64,000 nucleotides of DNA, from positions 28,277 through 92,276 of the forward strand of contig CAMDLP010000006.1 in the NCBI GenBank assembly GCA_945901795.1. Direction: 5' to 3'. Shown in pieces: positions 41,349 to 49,030 of this stretch. Each line of letters begins with the position of its first letter. Position 1 is the stretch's first letter. The DNA comes from Akkermansia muciniphila (lineage in GTDB: Bacteria; Verrucomicrobiota; Verrucomicrobiia; Verrucomicrobiales; Akkermansiaceae). Made by a program: the position numbers and the translations under genes. Under the pieces are notes generated by a model. It made no database searches and was not told the DNA's origin. It saw nothing but the letters and a program-made list of their open reading frames with translations.

Positions 41349-41684
41349 ATGCCCGACGACCTCCAGGACCTCTTCGACGACGCTAACGGCCACCTCGCCG
41401 TCGGCGAGTTTGAAGAAGCCATCGCCCTCTATCGAAACTGCGTCGCGCTCGACCCCGGGTTTTTCGACGGCTGGCACGCCCTCGGCATGGCGCTGTTAAA
41501 AACCGGTCACGTCAAGGAAGCCATCGGCTGCGGGCTCCAGTCCGTCACGCTCAAGCCCAACGACCTGCTCGCCTGGACCAGCCTCTCCCAGATGTATGTC
41601 CGCGACGGCAACATCCCCGAAGCCGAGGCCGCCAAAGGCAACGCCCGTATTCTTTCGCTCGGCGGGAAAGTCGTCAGGGAATAA
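41349..41684 (+). CDS. Small TPR-repeat protein
   Basis: At 111 residues it consists of about three tetratricopeptide repeats: ANGHLAVGEFEEAIALYRNC, then GWHALGMALLKTGHVKEAIG, then AWTSLSQMYVRDGNIPEAEA, with the usual small and aromatic residues at TPR positions. It probably mediates a protein contact. It lies 35 bases downstream of the PpiD-like gene and may share its transcript. No signal peptide, so it is cytoplasmic. Confidence 0.85.
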   Translation: MPDDLQDLFDDANGHLAVGEFEEAIALYRNCVALDPGFFDGWHALGMALLKTGHVKEAIGCGLQSVTLKPNDLLAWTSLSQMYVRDGNIPEAEAAKGNARILSLGGKVVRE

Positions 41685-41685
41685 G

Positions 41686-42036
41686 ACCACCGCGGACCAA
41701 ATGGCTGAAGCCATCGTCGGCTCCTATCATCTGGCGAAACATTGCGGCGGGCGCGGCTGCCTCCTCGGTGGAGTCCCGGGAGTCGCGCCGGGCCGCGTCG
41801 TCGTCATCGGCGGTGGCACCGCCGGCATCAACGCCGCCCGCGTCGCCACCGGCATCGGAGCCGACGTGACGATTCTGGAGGTGGACTTCGAGTGCATGCG
41901 TTTTCTGGACATCACCATGGCCGGCGCGAGCACGGTCTATTCGAACGAGGCGAAAAAGGCGTGGCCGGAGCCTGCGAGATACGCCCGCAGTTGCTCGGCG
42001 GCATCAACACGCTCGCCGGAAAAATCACCTGCCACC
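41686..42036 (+). pseudogene. ald: Alanine dehydrogenase pseudogene (both ends and centre lost)
   Basis: The frame from 41686 reads CGGRGCLLGGVPGVAPGRVV, IGGGTAGINAARVATGIGAD and VTILEVDFECMRFLD, which is the NAD-binding part of alanine dehydrogenase. About 15 codons later the family C-terminus appears in another frame (RPQLLGGINTLAGKITC, near 41990-42030). The first ~130 residues and about 130 residues between the two parts are missing, and the remaining parts are out of frame, so the enzyme cannot be made. It follows the TPR stop directly. Confidence 0.8.
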
Positions 42037-42452
42037 CGCTGGAGAATCCTGCCACGCGCATCCGCGATCCGAGGGAGGTTCGCCATTTCACCCTCTTTGT
42101 CGGCTCCCCGGCCGGTCGCAACCGACTCGATCCGCTGGAATACGCCGGCGTTTGCACACGAGTCGGAGCCTTGTTTCCCGGCTTCACCATCCAGCGTGCC
42201 GATGGCTGTTCCCAGTCGCGCTTCGAGGATACGCTTCTGATTCACATCGCCACCCGGGAACCCCAAAAGATCCTCGAAGTCGTCCACACCCTCCGCGGCT
42301 TCCTCAATCAGGACGGCATCGGCATCTCGCACAATGGAATCTACCAGCGTGTCCGTGACTGGAGCGATGATACCCTTATTCTCGAATCCTTCAACCTCAT
42401 CCGAGTCGGATCCGTCCCGATCGCCGCCCAACAAGCGAAGCGATCCAAATGA
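42037..42452 (+). pseudogene. Small alpha/beta protein gene without its own start (DUF3574-like?)
   Basis: Continuing in frame from the ald relic, the sequence reads HFTLFVGSPAGRNRLDP, YAGVCTRVGALFPGFTIQRA, EDTLLIHIATREPQKILEVV and DGIGISHNGIYQRV, which is good coding sequence from an unrelated family. The pattern resembles DUF3574-type small proteins, but I am not sure. No ATG or GTG stands at the expected beginning, so its start seems to have been lost in the same rearrangement that damaged ald. It may be translated only as a chimera. Confidence 0.5.
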
Positions 42453-42613
42453 CCTCCAGCGAAGCGCCAGCTCATCAAGAGGCCCACGAAAATCCGTATT
42501 TTTCCAACACCCGATTTTATCAAACCTACCCCTCCATTTGTCCCACCCTCGGTGGTAAAAATGACTGTAACAACCGACTGTAACAACCGACTGAACCACG
42601 ACCCCACAACACC

Positions 42614-43303
42614 ATGAGCAAGAAATCTGACCAAGTCACACCCACCACCGCATCCTTCCGCCCCAGCTCCTACTGGGAGGACAATGATCCGATGGCCGCC
42701 ATCCTCCGCAACGTCAAGGGAGCCAATCGACGCCAGATAATCACCGACTACTGGAATGCCGGCCGAATCGAGGATCTCGACCCGGACCTGCTCTCCGACG
42801 AAACCGTCCCCGAGCTGCGTCAGTTTCTTGAACGGCTGCATCCATCGTTCATGGGCGGTGAATACCTGCCCGAGCTGCTGCCTGCCGAGGTGGAAATCGC
42901 CCGCATCTCGCTGCAGTCGACCACCTTTGACGTGATCAGCATCCGCGCCCACCGCGAGCCCGGCAGCGAACTCATCCACTACCGGATCGAGGATGAATAC
43001 GACACCCACTTCGAGTTCGAGCCCCCGACATCAGCCGCTCCACTCACCCATGACGAGATGGTCGCGCTCATCGACGGCGTTGACGGCGGGAATGGGGGCG
43101 GCCTGGCCCTCTGTTATAACGAGATGAACTTTGAGTGCGTGGGTGACGCCGATTCACTGCGCAATTTCACAACGGTCAGCTCCCTGTTCTACCCGGATCT
43201 TGAAGACCATTACGAAGCGGTGTTCGACCGGTGGGTGGAGGAAAAGCAGGAACCCTGTGACGACGAGGGGGACGGACACGAGGACGAAGAAGAAGAGGAA
43301 TAA
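42614..43303 (+). CDS. Hypothetical acidic protein, 229 residues
   Basis: A soluble protein with no signal sequence and a strongly acidic tail (GDGHEDEEEEE at the C-terminus). Internal segments such as NRRQIITDYWNAGRIEDLDP and LIHYRIEDEYDTHFEFEPP have normal coding bias. I do not recognise a family. It is followed by a protein with a twin-Arg signal after 67 bases; both have acidic, Tyr/Asp-rich compositions and may form one operon. They stand between a rearranged region and the Dnd-type methyltransferase gene, in an accessory stretch. Confidence 0.6.
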   Translation: MSKKSDQVTPTTASFRPSSYWEDNDPMAAILRNVKGANRRQIITDYWNAGRIEDLDPDLLSDETVPELRQFLERLHPSFMGGEYLPELLPAEVEIARISLQSTTFDVISIRAHREPGSELIHYRIEDEYDTHFEFEPPTSAAPLTHDEMVALIDGVDGGNGGGLALCYNEMNFECVGDADSLRNFTTVSSLFYPDLEDHYEAVFDRWVEEKQEPCDDEGDGHEDEEEEE

Positions 43304-43370
43304 CCGGGGGAACATCCGCCCAAACCTGCGCCCTATCCTGAATCCAAACATCCACCCACAAGACACCCCA

Positions 43371-44021
43371 ATGAACCGTCGCAACTTCCTCATGCTGTCC
43401 GGCGCCGCCGGCGGCTCCTGCCTCATCCCCGCCGCAATCGCCCGCCGCATCCGCGACGTCTGCCTCGGCAACAGCCAGCCGCTCATCCTCGCTCCGGAGC
43501 GTTTCTCGTTCGACCTCCATGCCGAGGAATGTTTTGGCAAATACACGCTCCATCTGGGCGATCCCAACGAGGAACCGGACTACCCGACCCTTCGCGAGTT
43601 CGTCGAAGACAAGGGATTCTCTCCCGACGATCGCCGCTCGCTCCGCGACTACCTCATTAACTGGAGGGGCTACGATGTGCCATCAGAGGGCCGGACCTCG
43701 CCTGTGATCGATAAACTGGTCACCATGCTGGATGACCCCATCGACGGCTACGAGCGAAGTCACTGGATGGATTGGGACTTCGAAATGCATGACAGCCCGA
43801 TGGCTCGAGCTTACAGCTACCTGTTGGACCTTCCTCTTGATGACGGAGAAAACCCCGGTGACTTCGACCTTGGCTCCCTGTCATTCATCGAGGGCGACCG
43901 CCCCGGCTCGAACCTGACCTACGTCGAGGCCGACAGCCTGGCCGCCATCGCCAGCCTCCAGCACCGCCTCCAGCACCGCCTCAACGCCCTTCAAACCGGC
44001 GCGCGAATCGTGATCGCTTGA
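43371..44021 (+). CDS. Hypothetical exported protein with possible Tat signal
   Basis: At 216 residues it begins MNRRNFLMLSGAAGGSC, a twin-arginine signal (R-R-N-F-L) or, because of the Cys, a possible lipoprotein signal. The mature part contains RFSFDLHAEECFGKYTLHL and REFVEDKGFSPDDRRSLRDY and is rich in Asp, Tyr and Pro. A 12-bp tandem repeat near its 3' end encodes LQHRLQHRL. I do not recognise a family. It is downstream of the acidic hypothetical gene; the upstream longer frame was rejected because the signal starts at 43371. Confidence 0.6.
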   Translation: MNRRNFLMLSGAAGGSCLIPAAIARRIRDVCLGNSQPLILAPERFSFDLHAEECFGKYTLHLGDPNEEPDYPTLREFVEDKGFSPDDRRSLRDYLINWRGYDVPSEGRTSPVIDKLVTMLDDPIDGYERSHWMDWDFEMHDSPMARAYSYLLDLPLDDGENPGDFDLGSLSFIEGDRPGSNLTYVEADSLAAIASLQHRLQHRLNALQTGARIVIA

Positions 44022-44101
44022 TCCACAACGTAGTTCAAGACCCTCAATGCCCATCCGCTTGACCCCGTGACGGATCGCCCCGGGCTTGCTAAGGCTTCCT
44101 C

Positions 44102-46090
44102 GTGACCGCCGCCGAATACCGCCTGGCCCTCGACGCGCTGCCCTTTGGCAAGCGCCTTCCGGGAGCAGTGTATCTCATCGATCCCGGCGAGGATTCGCGC
44201 ATTCCATCTCTGCTCCGCATCACCGTGTCAGAGCTTCGCAAGCGGCTGGAAATCGGGCCGGAATACAACCTGTTGAAGTTCCATACCGCTGCGCCGAAGA
44301 TCTCCTTCCTTGGCTACCCGGATTTTGAAAAGGACCCACATCCCGCCTTGAAGGAGGCGATCATCGTCGATCTTGTCACCGGAAAAACCCGCCGCGACGA
44401 CTACCGGACCCGCGCCAATCCGCCGGTCCTGCACCGCAAGGAAACCTTCCTGCCGCCGGAACACCCGCTGCACGGGAAGTTCGCCAAGCTCACGCGACAG
44501 GAGGAGGATGCCGGCTTGTTGGAGGACACTTCACGGATTGGTTTCCGTCTGAACTGGGAACGTGCACTCGCCGGAAAGGGGTTTGGGTTCAAAGGCCATC
44601 GTCTCGTTGAGACAGGGCAGGGGACACTCGCATCCGAGGCCGCGCCGAAGAAGAAAATCCACCGTCACAAGACCGCGCTCGTTCGCCGTGAAATATCCAA
44701 GCCGGTGAAAACCCTGCTGGAACTCGGCCAACTCCGACGCGGTGAATCTTTCTTCGACTACGGCTGCGGTCATGGTGGCGATGTTCTCGCGATTGAAAAA
44801 CTTGGCCACCCCTCCAACGGCTGGGATCCGGTCCACGCGCCGGAGGTTGCAAAACAGGCCGCCGACGTTGTGAATCTCGGCTTCGTCCTCAACGTCATCG
44901 AGGATCCGGCGGAACGGGTGGATGCCTTAGTCGATGCATGGAAATACGCACAGCGGGCGTTGCTTGTCTCCACACTCATCGCCGGGCAGGAAGCCTACGA
45001 TGATGTCCTTACATTCGGCGATGGCGTGCTCACGCGACGCGATACATTCCAGAAATTCTTCGAACCTGCCGAAATTCAAGCCCTGCTCGAAGACACCTTG
45101 CACACCGAAGCTGTGCCGGTCGGCCTCGGCATCTATTTGGTCTTCCGCGACACGGCGGAACTCCACGACTTTCTCGCCTCTCGCGCACGCCGCTTCATCG
45201 ACTGGGAATCGCTCTCGCGCCGCCTCGGCATCCTCAAAGCACTCCGGGCGAAACGCGATCCCTACGACACGCACCGCGAACTGCTCGATGACTTTTGGGA
45301 ATCCGTCCTTGTGTTAGGACGCATCCCCCGCGACGAGGAGTTCGACCGCCTCGCCGATGTCCGCCAAGCCTGCGGCTCATTGCCGCGTGCGCTCCAACTC
45401 TTCATCGACCGCTTCGGCGAGCCGACCTTCACTGCCGCCCGTCAGCGCAGGAAGGAGGATCTGCTCGTCTTCATCGCCGCCGCCCAGCTTCGCCGGAAGA
45501 TCCCATTCAACCAGCTTTCCCTCCGTCTCCAGCGCGACCTGCGTTCGTTCTTCGGCAGCTACGCCAACGCCGAGGAAAAAGCCCGCGAACTCATGTTCAC
45601 CGCCGGCGACTCGGACGAGTTGGAAATTGCCGCAGCACAACTCGACTTCGGTTTCCTCGATCCGAAGGAAGGCCACTTCACCGTCCACCGCAGTCTGCTC
45701 GACGAACTCCCCGTTATCCTCCGTGTCTATGTCGAGTGCGCGGCCCGCCTTTACGGCGATCCCCGCGAGGCCGACCTGTTCAAGATCCACCTGCATTCGC
45801 GGAAACTCACGTTCCACTACTACCGGGATTTCGACACCTCCCCACTACCCGAGCTGCTCACCCGGATCAAGATCGACCTCAGGCGTCTCTTTGTCACCGT
45901 CATCGACCATACTACCGGTCCCGAGCACCAGCTCCTGTTTTTCAAAGAACGCTTCCTCCCCAAGGATCACCCGGACCGCTCGAAGATGGACCGCTTCAGC
46001 GCCAAGCTGCGCAAGCTCGGCCTTCGCGAGGAAACCATCGGCTACGGGCCGTCGAAGGAAAAGTGGGAGGAGTGGAATCAATCGCGGTAG
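44102..46090 (+). CDS. DNA-phosphorothioation-associated putative methyltransferase (orphan)
   Basis: A 662-residue protein matching the Dnd-associated methyltransferase family. An N-terminal region of about 200 residues (YLIDPGEDSRIPSLLRITVS) is followed by a SAM-binding core, ESFFDYGCGHGGDVLAIEKL near residue 218, with GWDPVHAPEVAKQAADVVNL next. A long helical C-terminal half contains RRFIDWESLSRRL, YDTHRELLDDFWE and LYGDPREADLFKIHLHS. In other genomes it accompanies dnd/dpt DNA sulfur-modification and restriction genes; none is present here. The GTG start is formal. Its true substrate is unproven even in the family. Confidence 0.78.
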   Translation: MTAAEYRLALDALPFGKRLPGAVYLIDPGEDSRIPSLLRITVSELRKRLEIGPEYNLLKFHTAAPKISFLGYPDFEKDPHPALKEAIIVDLVTGKTRRDDYRTRANPPVLHRKETFLPPEHPLHGKFAKLTRQEEDAGLLEDTSRIGFRLNWERALAGKGFGFKGHRLVETGQGTLASEAAPKKKIHRHKTALVRREISKPVKTLLELGQLRRGESFFDYGCGHGGDVLAIEKLGHPSNGWDPVHAPEVAKQAADVVNLGFVLNVIEDPAERVDALVDAWKYAQRALLVSTLIAGQEAYDDVLTFGDGVLTRRDTFQKFFEPAEIQALLEDTLHTEAVPVGLGIYLVFRDTAELHDFLASRARRFIDWESLSRRLGILKALRAKRDPYDTHRELLDDFWESVLVLGRIPRDEEFDRLADVRQACGSLPRALQLFIDRFGEPTFTAARQRRKEDLLVFIAAAQLRRKIPFNQLSLRLQRDLRSFFGSYANAEEKARELMFTAGDSDELEIAAAQLDFGFLDPKEGHFTVHRSLLDELPVILRVYVECAARLYGDPREADLFKIHLHSRKLTFHYYRDFDTSPLPELLTRIKIDLRRLFVTVIDHTTGPEHQLLFFKERFLPKDHPDRSKMDRFSAKLRKLGLREETIGYGPSKEKWEEWNQSR

Positions 46091-46179
46091 GGCTCGGCGG
46101 CCTCGTCGTGCAGTGGCACCGCAAGTGAATGGGAAGTTGCTGTCCAGTCATTTCCGGCAGATTCCAGAACTGTAGAAAC

Positions 46180-46914
46180 CTAACACCCTGGCCACGTGGA
46201 CTTGGCAAAACGCTCGATCTTCTCAAGTCCGCATGACGACATGGTTTTAATCGGGATTAGCTCCGCCAGCGTGAAACCCGCTTTTTCCAGACCTTGCCGC
46301 ACCCAGCTTTCCTTGCCTATTTGCAGCAACAATTTGATCTCGTTGATAAACTGCCGCTCGTCGATGTCTCCCGTTTTGACCGCCTCCAACAACTCTTCCA
46401 AATAGGCAGGTAGAATCAAGCTGAGCATCATCAAATGCTTCATATCCTGCCTTCCGCCTTGGGGAAGTTTCACCAAATTGTGGCACTTGCCTTTGAACAA
46501 AAACAACGGATCCAGCAATCGAACCCCTCTCACTTCGAGCGCTCTTTTTTCGAGTCTCCCGATGTCGGCGGGTGGAATGCCGAAGACGCCCGACATGAGA
46601 TCGATTTTCAAAGGGGGCTCGCCATAAGTCGTGAAGACCGCCAACTGGCCATCGGCTGGCGATGTTCCTTTTTTGAGTTTCCCATCGGTTTTCGCCTGAA
46701 AATGTTCGAACGCCGCCATGCTCACCCATAGGTCGCAGTCCTTCGAGGTAAACGGCTGATATTTCTCCAGTTCGATCACCCCTCCTTCGCGAAGCGTGAA
46801 GTATTCCGCCCAGAAATTGACCGCCTGGCCACCTTCGAGAAAATAGGAACACCCGTCGTCCGTCAGACTTTGAAGAACCCCGAGGTAATCTTCAGGCCGG
46901 GTAGCCGCTGTCAT
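46180..46914 (-). CDS. Nucleotidyltransferase-fold protein (AbiEii/MNT-like)
   Basis: A 244-residue protein with the nucleotidyltransferase signature: GCSYFLEGGQAVNFWAEYF (G-G-x-A form of the GS motif) and SKDCDLWVSM (D-x-D acid pair), followed by LKIDLMSGVFGIPP with the third acidic residue and a helical C-terminal half. Such stand-alone proteins include the toxins of type IV toxin-antitoxin systems. The ATG at 46914 overlaps the stop of a tiny upstream gene as TGATG, and a GTG is available one codon earlier. The tight overlap suggests a two-gene unit, but no toxicity can be read from sequence. Confidence 0.68.
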   Translation of the reverse strand: MTAATRPEDYLGVLQSLTDDGCSYFLEGGQAVNFWAEYFTLREGGVIELEKYQPFTSKDCDLWVSMAAFEHFQAKTDGKLKKGTSPADGQLAVFTTYGEPPLKIDLMSGVFGIPPADIGRLEKRALEVRGVRLLDPLFLFKGKCHNLVKLPQGGRQDMKHLMMLSLILPAYLEELLEAVKTGDIDERQFINEIKLLLQIGKESWVRQGLEKAGFTLAELIPIKTMSSCGLEKIERFAKSTWPGC

Positions 46915-47105
46915 CACCGGCCCACCGCTTGCTTGAGATTGGAGATGCGGGCGTTCGCAAAAAATGACTTCGGGAAGATCGAGTTCTCGCGCTGCAGCAA
47001 TTCCGGACTCACTCCACTTTCCAGACGAGCAAGATCCTCCTTGCGCGCTGCTCGTTTCTCAGCAGCACGCTCTTCCAACAAGCTTTTCTCTTCGGGCTGG
47101 GGCAT
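46914..47105 (-). CDS. Small helical protein coupled to the nucleotidyltransferase
   Basis: A 63-residue, charged protein: KSLLEERAAEKRAARKEDL, then LESGVSPELLQRENSIF, then ARISNLKQAVG. It is predicted to be mostly helix and basic in the middle. It ends with TGATG, sharing a base with the nucleotidyltransferase start, so the two are translated as a unit. Antitoxin or adaptor roles are possible; this is inferred from gene order only. Confidence 0.55.
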   Translation of the reverse strand: MPQPEEKSLLEERAAEKRAARKEDLARLESGVSPELLQRENSIFPKSFFANARISNLKQAVGR

Positions 47106-47175
47106 GGTGAATCGAATTTGAAAACCCGCCTGTATCCTGCGGACGAATGGAAACTAGCGTTTTATGGGCACCAAA

Positions 47176-47700
47176 TCAATCAATCTTTGAGAGGCGTTTT
47201 ACTTCAAAGTCTGGACACGCTCCGCAAGCCCAGCCCAATCCACCGCCGGCGTCAGGTGGCACCAGCTCAGGCGAATCGCCGCTGGCGTAGGCGGGCAGCA
47301 GGCGTTCCATATCCAGCACGTAGGGGATTTGGGAGATGACCGGCATCTTGGCGATGGCCGCGACCGCCGATCCGAAAACCGCCTCGCTGCACCCCGCTTC
47401 CAGACGGTCGAGCCAGAACTCGACCATGCCCTCGCTGACAAACCCGGATTTTGCGGCGGTCATTTCCAACTGCGCCTCCTCGGACAATTCGTCCCACACC
47501 TCCGCCAGCAGCGGCATGATCCGCTTGTCGCCCAGCAGCAGAACGCCGCCCAAGGCCGCGCCTTGTCCCGGTGCGCCGCCATCGTGATGGACCAGCGTGT
47601 GGATCACGAAGCGCGGCCCCGCCAGTTCGTCACCAACGCCGCTTCCAAGGGGATGAATTCACTGGTTGCCCGGATCATCGCAAATGCGAGAGGGCTGCGA
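47176..47700 (-). pseudogene. Frameshifted hypothetical gene
   Basis: Two minus-strand frames make one sensible protein. The upstream one (AMIRATSEFIPLEAALV, about 47690-47630) ends in junk, and a different frame carries on with GDELAGPRFVIHTLVHHDGG, KRIMPLLAEVWDELSEEAQL and FWLDRLEAGCSEAVFGSAVA to 47176. The switch lies near 47620. The downstream frame has only a GTG start at 47607. I do not recognise the family; helical repeats are likely. Its left neighbour is the nucleotidyltransferase pair and its right end runs into the solute-binding-protein stub. Confidence 0.5.
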
Positions 47701-47765
47701 ACGTTTATTGCCCTTCGCACCCGGGCTTTGTTCTTCCTTGGCAAACTCGATCCCCCCATCGATTG

Positions 47766-47998
47766 AAATAAAAACCACCGAATTCCACGGACAGCCGTAT
47801 TTGAAGGACGGCTATAGCTGGGGGAATGCCGCGCAAGACGCCGTTCTGGAAGCACAACTGGCTGTGGAATGGGCGCTGAAACTCATCGATGGCAAGAACC
47901 CGCCCCAGAACATCATCTATGATGAAGGGCAGATCGTCACCACAGGTAACTTCAAGGAAATGGCGCCCAAAGTGTGGAGTTATTCGCTGTTGAAATGA
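47766..47998 (+). pseudogene. C-terminal stub of a sugar ABC transporter substrate-binding protein
   Basis: The final 77 codons of a periplasmic sugar-binding protein remain: GYSWGNAAQDAVLEAQLAVE, WALKLIDGKNPPQNIIYD and a KVWSYSLLK end. The frame has no start codon and upstream of about 47766 the sequence belongs to another gene. The stop is followed four bases later by the permease start, the normal operon order of ribose-type importers, but the ATPase gene usually found between or before them is missing. Confidence 0.7.
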
Positions 47999-48002
47999 AG
48001 TG

Positions 48003-49011
48003 ATGCGCAATCTGTGTTCCATCTGCCAGCGAAAGGTATGGCCCGTTTGCAGGGAGATGCCGATCCTGCCCCTGCTGATCCTCTCGCTCATCGGGGCGAT
48101 GCTTTTCGTTCCGTATTTCTGCTCCGTCGGAAATTTGCGGAACTACCTTCTGCAATCCTCGGATTTGTTGATCATCTCCTGCGGGCTGACCTTCGTGGTG
48201 CTCAATGGCGGCATTGATTTCTCGGTAACATCCATCCTGACTCTGGGCAGTGTGGTCGGCGCCTATATCATGGCGCTCTCGCCGCTGGCACCCACGCCCT
48301 CCATTTCCATCCCGGTCGCCATCACAGTGATGATGGGGATTGGTCTGTTAGTCGGGGCGCTAAATGGCCTGGCGGTCACCCGGCTGAAGATGCCATCGTT
48401 CGTTGCGACTCTTGCCACCCAGTTGGTCATCGGGGGACTCGCCGTGCAATTCACCAGCATGGTCAGCACCTCCGCTTCCATTGCGGGTCTCCATCGGTGT
48501 CCCTGCGCTTGGCGGACTGGCGAACGGACGGCTTGGTGCTATTCCCAATGTCTTGCTCCTATTCGCGCTGGTTCTGATCGCGTCCGATTATGTTTTGCGT
48601 CACACGGTTTATGGCCGTCACGTGATGGCAATCGGGAACTCGGCGAGGAATGCGGAGCGCGCGGGCATCAAAGTCAATCGCAACACCGTGATCGCCTATG
48701 TGATTTGCGGCGCTCTGGGCACTTTTGCCGGCATCTTGTCTGCGGGCCAGATTGGCAGCGTCTCCGCCGGCTTCGGTGAGGGCAACGAGTTCATCGTGAT
48801 CTCCGCCGCAGTCCTCGGTGGCACCAGCCTTTTCGGCGGCAAGGGCAGCATCCTTCCCGGTGCCGTGATCGGCATCATCCTCGTGACCACCATCATGAAC
48901 GGACTGGCGATGATGAACGCCTCTCCCTTCATCTACACGATCGTCAAAGGACTTATCATTTTCTTCGCCATCGCCCTCGACTCGATGGGCCACAAGGGCG
49001 AGCTGCGCTGA
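48003..49011 (+). pseudogene. Ribose/sugar ABC transporter permease (RbsC-like), frameshifted
   Basis: The first frame (48003-48482) encodes an RbsC-like N-terminal half: LIGAMLFVPYFCSVGNLRN, GLTFVVLNGGIDFSVTSIL, GLLVGALNGLAVTRLKMPS. The second half (IGVPALGGLANGRLGAIPN, GRHVMAIGNSARNAERAGIK, AAVLGGTSLFGGKGSILPG) is in the next frame, ending at 49011. Removing one base near 48483 would join them as SASI-R-VSIGVP. It is either a real +1 mutation or a sequence error. It lies 19 bases before the first GH140-like gene, so it belongs to that operon. Confidence 0.8.
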
Positions 49012-49030
49012 ATGTAACAATAATCCATTT

